This document shows, in pieces, positions 62,158-64,000 of a stretch of DNA of 64,000 nt; the stretch's first letter is position 1, and every line of letters starts with the position of its first letter. Both the position numbers and the translations under genes were made by a program. Below the pieces are notes generated by a model, which saw only the letters and a list, made by a program, of their open reading frames with translations, made no database searches and was not told the DNA's origin. The DNA is taken from contig NC_051102.1 of NCBI RefSeq assembly GCF_901709675.1, positions 524,912-588,911 on the forward strand, in the 5' to 3' direction. Origin of the DNA: Syngnathus acus (taxonomy: Eukaryota > Chordata > Actinopteri > Syngnathiformes > Syngnathidae).

Positions 62158-63406
62158 TATTGTGTGAAGGCGATCATTTGTTATTCTACACCAGGGGTAT
62201 CCAAACTACGGCCCGCGGGCCAACTGCGGCCCACGGTCCAGTTTTTATTGGCCCGCAGCAAAGAAGAAGTACTGGGCAGGCTAACGAGTTAGCGGAAATA
62301 TGCTAATTCGCGATCGTGCTAACACGCGCAAACGGACCTCTAAAGGAAATTAAACGAACATTTGGAGCAATACTACATTGTCCTAAAGGTTAGTTTGTAA
62401 AGAGACGGTTGCCTTGTTTAAGGATTTCAACTTAAAGAGACACTATCAGACTAAACATGCGAACACAAACGACCAGCTAACAGGGAGTGACCGCGCTGAT
62501 AAAGTGAAGCAGCTCCAAGCTGAACTGGCATCACAACAGCGATTCTTCACACGGGACTGTGAGTCAAAAGTAAATATTACTAAAGCAAGCTACGAAGTGG
62601 CCATGTTAAGACTGTTGATGTTATGGACCTGTAGACCTGACACAAACTATTATTTTCTGAAAGATAATGTAAATGACAAGAGCAAAATTCACTAGTTTTA
62701 AGTTTTAATAATAACAGACAACTTTGCATTACTTATAACTCCCGTTTAAAATGTTCATGAGGCAAAAGTAATTTTAAACTCATGTAAATTTAAGGTATTT
62801 CATACAGTTTGTTCAATGTTATCTGACTCTTCAGATATGAATGAAAGGCAGAATTTGTGTTTTTAGAGTTGTTCACATCTGCCTGAGTGACTCATATTTG
62901 GTTATTTTGTCATTTGAAAAATAAAGACGATTGTGACAATGAAATTTGTTTTATAACAGTGTGTATTTGCATGACATTTTTGTAGTTAAAAAATGTCCGA
63001 AAAAACTATTGGCCCCCGGGCCCCTTCACTTTATCAAATCTGGCCCTCCTTGCAAAAAGTTTGGACACCCCTGTTCTACACCATTCTCTGTTATTATTAT
63101 TGTGTGAAGGCGATGGCCTTCACACATATGTTATTCTACACCATTCTCTATTATTGTGTGAAGGCGATGGCCTTCACACATATGTTATTCTACACCATTC
63201 TCTATTATTGTGTGAAGGCGATGGCCTTCACACATATGTTATTCTACACCATTCTCGATTATTATTAGTGTGAAGGCGAAGGCCTTCACACTTATGTTAT
63301 TGTCCTCCATTCACTTTATTATTATTGTGTGAAGGCGATGGCCTTCACACATATGTTATTCTACACCATTTACTTTATTGTGTGAAGACGATGGCCTTCA
63401 CACATA
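62155..63406. repeat. Palindromic minisatellite, ~55-b unit, interrupted by a hAT
   Basis: The unit has a perfect hairpin, gtgtgaagg-cgat-ggccttcacac, followed by atatgttattctacaccattct. About six units run from 63103 to 63406. One more partial unit at 62158-62191 is cut off by the hAT, whose target duplication is the unit's own ttctacac. Confidence 0.92.
62192..63073. mobile_element. hAT element with BED-type remnant inside the minisatellite
   Basis: Ends caggggtatccaaacta and agtttggacacccctg with a perfect 8-bp duplication ttctacac at 62184-62191 and 63074-63081. A frame at 62414-62695 reads FKDFNLKRHYQTKHA (finger remnant) then AELASQQRFFTRD; the transposase core is deleted. Related by its ends to the element at 14.0 kb. 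Confidence 0.92.
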
Positions 63407-64000
63407 CCGTAAATTCCGGACTATAAGCCGCGACTTTTTTCCAAAATTTTGAACCCTGCGGCTTATAGTCAGGTGCGGCTTACATAAGGATTTTTTTCGT
63501 GATTTTTGTGATGACTTGATCACTTTTATACACTGCGGTATCTTGAAGAAAAAAACAACAACAAAAATACTATTTTGAAACACTACTATGGCTGCTGCTT
63601 ATTCTGGCTGTGTTGCTTGTGACTATTATGAGCTTTAGTAGGAATGCACGCTAGGTGACCTGCGTCAAAGGGCTCTAAACCCTTTCTCTTACTCTGCCGT
63701 GTGACTCAGAGATTACACAAAGCAGTGGCGCTGTTTGGACCATCTGCATTGTATTAAAACCCAATCAATCAGCATTTAAATTCAATTCTTCTGACATTTT
63801 GCTCACCAAAAACAAGTTGTAATGAACGTGAACTTTTAATGCTTTATTCAGAAGGTTACTTTGAACCCGAGGCTTAAATGGCGGCGCGGCGTATTTATGG
63901 ATTTTTACGGCCTCCAGGGGGCGCTCTAGCAGGAAGCAAGAGCGAGACAGACGAAGAAGAGATAATGCGCCGAAGAAGACGTGCTAGTTTGTGTTTTGAA
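63407..64000. mobile_element. Left part of a TA-flanked DNA transposon running off the window
   Basis: After TA (63405-63406) it begins ccgtaaattccggactataa, followed by gccgcgac and a second gcggcttatag copy. The terminus resembles the CCGTA ends at 7.8 and 31.2 kb. It too abuts the minisatellite (cttcacaca-TA). The right end is outside. Confidence 0.65.

Noticed and set aside
63083-63406. Regular palindromic repeats resembling a CRISPR array
   Set aside because: Eukaryotic context, and the 'spacers' are themselves repeated. It is a minisatellite.

Overview
This window is genomic DNA of a ray-finned fish, most likely a percomorph teleost. It holds vertebrate genes with short GT-AG introns and is packed with fish-type DNA transposons, LINEs and microsatellites. 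The species cannot be read from the sequence. I assembled six of the seven gene models by hand; for those six the exon lengths add up to intact reading frames. The crumbs gene is partial.

Layout. (1) 1-3878, minus: 3' part of a crumbs gene (crb1-like), running off the left edge. (2) 5882-11849, plus: zbtb41 (BTB plus 13 zinc fingers), divergent from crb1. (3) 12306-15713, minus: a five-sushi complement factor H-like gene with a Gly/Ser linker built from three microexons. (4) 16.5-22.8 kb: a nest of transposons (Tigger, LINE, hAT, SINE, Tc1, hAT MITE) that also carries a decayed, inverted copy of the factor H-like exon 2. (5) 23257-29014, plus: fggy, a carbohydrate kinase, with a copied exon just after its stop. 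(6) 29837-32437, plus: a PLPP6-like lipid phosphatase. (7) 32913-34962, minus: myocilin. (8) 42213-55343, plus: dynamin 3, with the mir-199 and mir-214 hairpins on the opposite strand of intron 14. (9) 57.7-64 kb: an L2-type LINE split by an RTE-type LINE, a palindromic minisatellite split by a hAT element, and another DNA transposon at the edge.

The crb1-zbtb41-factor H trio matches human 1q31 and the myoc-dnm3(-mir-199a-2/214) pair matches human 1q24. The window therefore joins two blocks that lie apart on human 1q. The genes do not form one pathway. Shared themes are retina and eye (crb1, myoc), complement control (factor H-like), and mesenchymal microRNA expression embedded in a synaptic dynamin gene.

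The most rewarding structure is the transposon stratigraphy. Seven hAT-type insertions have perfect 8-bp target duplications. There are four clear element-in-element nests. One inverted gene fragment preserves the empty sites of two elements that later invaded the parent gene.
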